From VGBV01 sp963780395 (GTDB lineage: Bacteria; Actinomycetota; Thermoleophilia; Solirubrobacterales; 70-9), in the NCBI GenBank assembly GCA_963780395.1, contig CAWABY010000005.1, forward strand, positions 1-64,000: DNA of 64,000 nucleotides. Reading direction: 5' to 3'. Positions within the stretch are counted from its first letter, which is position 1. Every line of letters starts with the position of its first letter. Shown one piece after another: positions 62,171 to 64,000 of this stretch. Below the pieces are notes generated by a model. That model saw only the letters and a list, made by a program, of their open reading frames with translations. It was not told the DNA's origin and did no database searches. Made by a program: the position numbers and the translations under genes.

Positions 62171-63561
62171 GACCCCTTCTCCTGATCCGCTTCCTTCGCC
62201 TTCTTCTCGGCGAAGCCCTTGACGTTCTTCTGCTCCGAGCGCGATATGCCCAGATCGCCGGCCGGAACATCCTCGGTGATCACCGAGCCGGCACCAGTGT
62301 AGGCGCCGTCCCCGACTTCTACGGGCGCAACCAATGCAGTGTCAACCCCGGTCTTCACGTCCTTGCCGACCTTCGTGCGGTGTTTGCGGAATCCGTCGTA
62401 GTTGGCGATGATCGTGCCGGCGCCCAGGTTCGCTCTCGCGCCGATGTCGGCGTCCCCGATGTAGGACAGGTGGGGGACCTTGGCGCCCTCGCCTATCTGC
62501 GAGTTCTTGATCTCGACGAAGGCGCCGGCCTTGGAGCTCTCGCCGAGCTTCGCGTCGGGCCGCAGGTAGGCGAAGGGACCGACCTGGGCGCCGTCAGCCA
62601 CCTCGCACTCGGTCAGGTAGGAGTGCGGCACGGTCACGCGCTCCCCCAGCCGAGCGTCGATCAGAGTCGTCATCGGCCCGATCAGCGAGCCGGCGCCGAC
62701 GACGGTCGCGCCGCGAAGCATCGTGCCCGGCGCGATCGTCACGTCTGGCGCGAGCTCGACGTCCGCGTCGATCCAGGTCGAGCCCGGATCGAGCACGGTC
62801 ACGCCGGCGCGCATGTGACCTTCGAGGATGCGGCGGCGGGTCTCCTCGGTGGCGCGCGCCAGGTCAACCCGGTCGTTGACGCCGAGGTTGACGCCGGGGT
62901 CCGGCGAGCGGTAGGCGGCGATGCCCAGGCCGGACTCGCGGATCAGCGGCAATACGTCGCCCAGGTAGTACTCGCCCTGGGCGTTGTCGTTGCTGATGCG
63001 GCCGAGCGCGTCGGCCAGCGCCGGTCCGGAGAAAGCGTAGGTGCCGGCGTTGACCTCCTTGATCTGCAGCTCCTCCAAAGTTGCGTCGCCGGCCTCCTTG
63101 GCCTCGACGATGCGCTCGACGCCGCCGTCGGCGCCTCGCACGATGCGACCGTATGTGCCTGGGTTCTCGAGCTCGGTGGTCATCACCGTCGCCCCCGCGC
63201 CCGCGTCGCTGTGGGTCTGGACCAGCTCGGAGATGATCGCGGACGAGATCAGGGGGTGGTCGCCGGAGAGCACCAGCACCACCTCGCTCTCGCCGATGAC
63301 CTCTCGCGCCGCGCGCAGCGCCCCGCCGGTGCCGTCGGCCTCCGGCTGGACCACCGTCTCGGCCCCTTCCGGAAGCGCCGGGCTGAGGTCCCGGTCGGGA
63401 GAGACGATCACGCAGACGCGCTCGGCCCCCGCCTCGCGGGCTGCCGCGATGGGCCAGGCGACCATGGGTCGCCCGCAGACCTCATGCAGGACCTTGGGCA
63501 CGGACGAGCGCATTCGCGTGCCCTCGCCCGCGGCCATGATCAGAGCCGTCGGCGCATTCAC
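62167..63561 (-). CDS. glmU: bifunctional UDP-N-acetylglucosamine pyrophosphorylase / glucosamine-1-phosphate N-acetyltransferase
   Basis: 464 aa making UDP-GlcNAc for peptidoglycan. The uridyltransferase half starts LIMAAGEGTRMRSSVPKVLH; LSGDHPLISSAI and the GVNDRVDLARA linker follow. The C-terminal half is a left-handed beta-helix with hexapeptide repeats (IGEGAKVPHLSYIGDADIG, NLGAGTIIANYDGFRKHRT) containing the acetyltransferase His and Lys. GTG 63561 was chosen since its first residues lead directly into the nucleotide motif; the frame continues upstream without conserved content. Confidence 0.96.
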
Positions 63562-63695
63562 ATCGGAAGCGTAATGGGGGGCCGCGGCGGTGGTCGGTTC
63601 GGGTGCTGATTCGCCGCAGGATCCGTTGCGCCACCTCATGCTGGTGGGCGGCTGCATACGCACCCGCCCCGACCCCCGCCGCGGCCGTTAGCTGC

Positions 63696-64000
63696 CTATG
63701 TGGCTGCTGCCTGGTCTTGAGCCCTGAAGGCGGCCGTGACGAGGTCGACGATCTCCTTGGGGGCCTTTTCAGGCGAGCCGGCGTCCACTGGGGGCTCGGG
63801 GTCGTATTCGATGCCGAGCTGCACCGCCTGGGCGACCTCGTCGCCGTACTTGATCTGGACCAGGCGGAGGGCCATGTCGATACCCGCCGAGACTCCGGCC
63901 GCGGTGATGATCTTGCCCTGCTCGACCACCCGCTCGGGGACGGGCTCGGCGCCGAGCTCAGCCAGCAGGTCACGGGCGAGCCAGTGGGTGGTGGCCGGGA
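63696..64000 (-). CDS. DJ-1/PfpI family protein, 5' end outside window
   Basis: The C-terminal part (about 100 codons) of a ThiJ/PfpI-type glutamine amidotransferase-fold protein. The frame reads THWLARDLLAELGAEPVPERVV, then KIITAAGVSAGIDMALRLV, the usual C-terminal signature of the isonitrile hydratase/transcription-cofactor branch. A Pro-rich linker and an Ala-rich end follow. The nucleophile elbow Cys is outside the window. It lies upstream of glmU with a 134-base gap. Confidence 0.8.
   Translation of the reverse strand, partial: PATTHWLARDLLAELGAEPVPERVVEQGKIITAAGVSAGIDMALRLVQIKYGDEVAQAVQLGIEYDPEPPVDAGSPEKAPKEIVDLVTAAFRAQDQAAAT

Overview
The window is about 64 kb of very GC-rich chromosomal DNA with tightly packed genes and alternative GTG/TTG starts. 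The gene content points to an actinomycete of the class Thermoleophilia (Solirubrobacterales-like). The reasons are the actinobacterial glmU-prs-rplY-pth / mfd-surA-mazG-eno-divIC neighbourhood, a csrA gene with no flagellar genes nearby, a fused ECF sigma/zinc-finger protein, an R2lox diiron oxidase, and tRNA genes without encoded CCA. The assignment is an inference from content and synteny; no 16S rRNA gene is present.

Left part (1-9.9 kb): a truncated aquaporin, a cation/proton antiporter with an RCK-like tail (split by a one-base frameshift), a DUF4188 protein and a DUF2252 protein. Next is a small accessory region of about 3.6 kb bounded by direct repeats of the 3' half of the initiator tRNA gene. 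It carries a secreted Ig-like/thrombospondin-type-3 protein, a divergent pair of small HTH regulators, a broken copy of one of them and a small secreted protein. It looks like the remnant of an integrated element. The intact tRNA-fMet and a Ppx/GppA phosphatase follow.

Middle part (9.9-37.7 kb): a candidate structured RNA (possibly 6S-like) with its own terminator, a MarR-MFS pair, a BBE-type flavoprotein, an acyl-CoA desaturase, a cold-shock protein, RecQ, a run of minus-strand genes (cyclase, ThDP enzyme, zinc-ribbon protein, solute-binding lipoprotein), an aldehyde dehydrogenase, tRNA-Leu(UAA), the ECF/ZAS fusion, R2lox behind a perfect palindrome, a five-gene cluster (rhomboid-like, O-methyltransferase, GNAT, small protein, metallo-hydrolase), HxlR, a YbdK-type ligase, class I FBP aldolase, a nuclease and csrA.

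Right part (37.7-64 kb): four tandem, nearly contiguous paralogous multi-pass membrane proteins (733-812 aa, GT-C-like), all read leftward. Then comes the conserved housekeeping block: divIC/ftsB, eno, a collagen-like secreted protein, mazG, surA-like, mfd, lysE, enoyl-CoA hydratase, pth, a Gly-rich protein, rplY, an ABC1 kinase, a glycerophosphodiesterase, a lipoprotein, prs and glmU. A DJ-1/PfpI gene is cut by the right edge.

Four genes (antiporter, eno, the collagen-like gene, mfd) are each interrupted by an apparent single-base indel in a short homopolymer. Two of these are housekeeping genes, so residual sequencing error is the simplest explanation; the coordinates given span the repaired genes.
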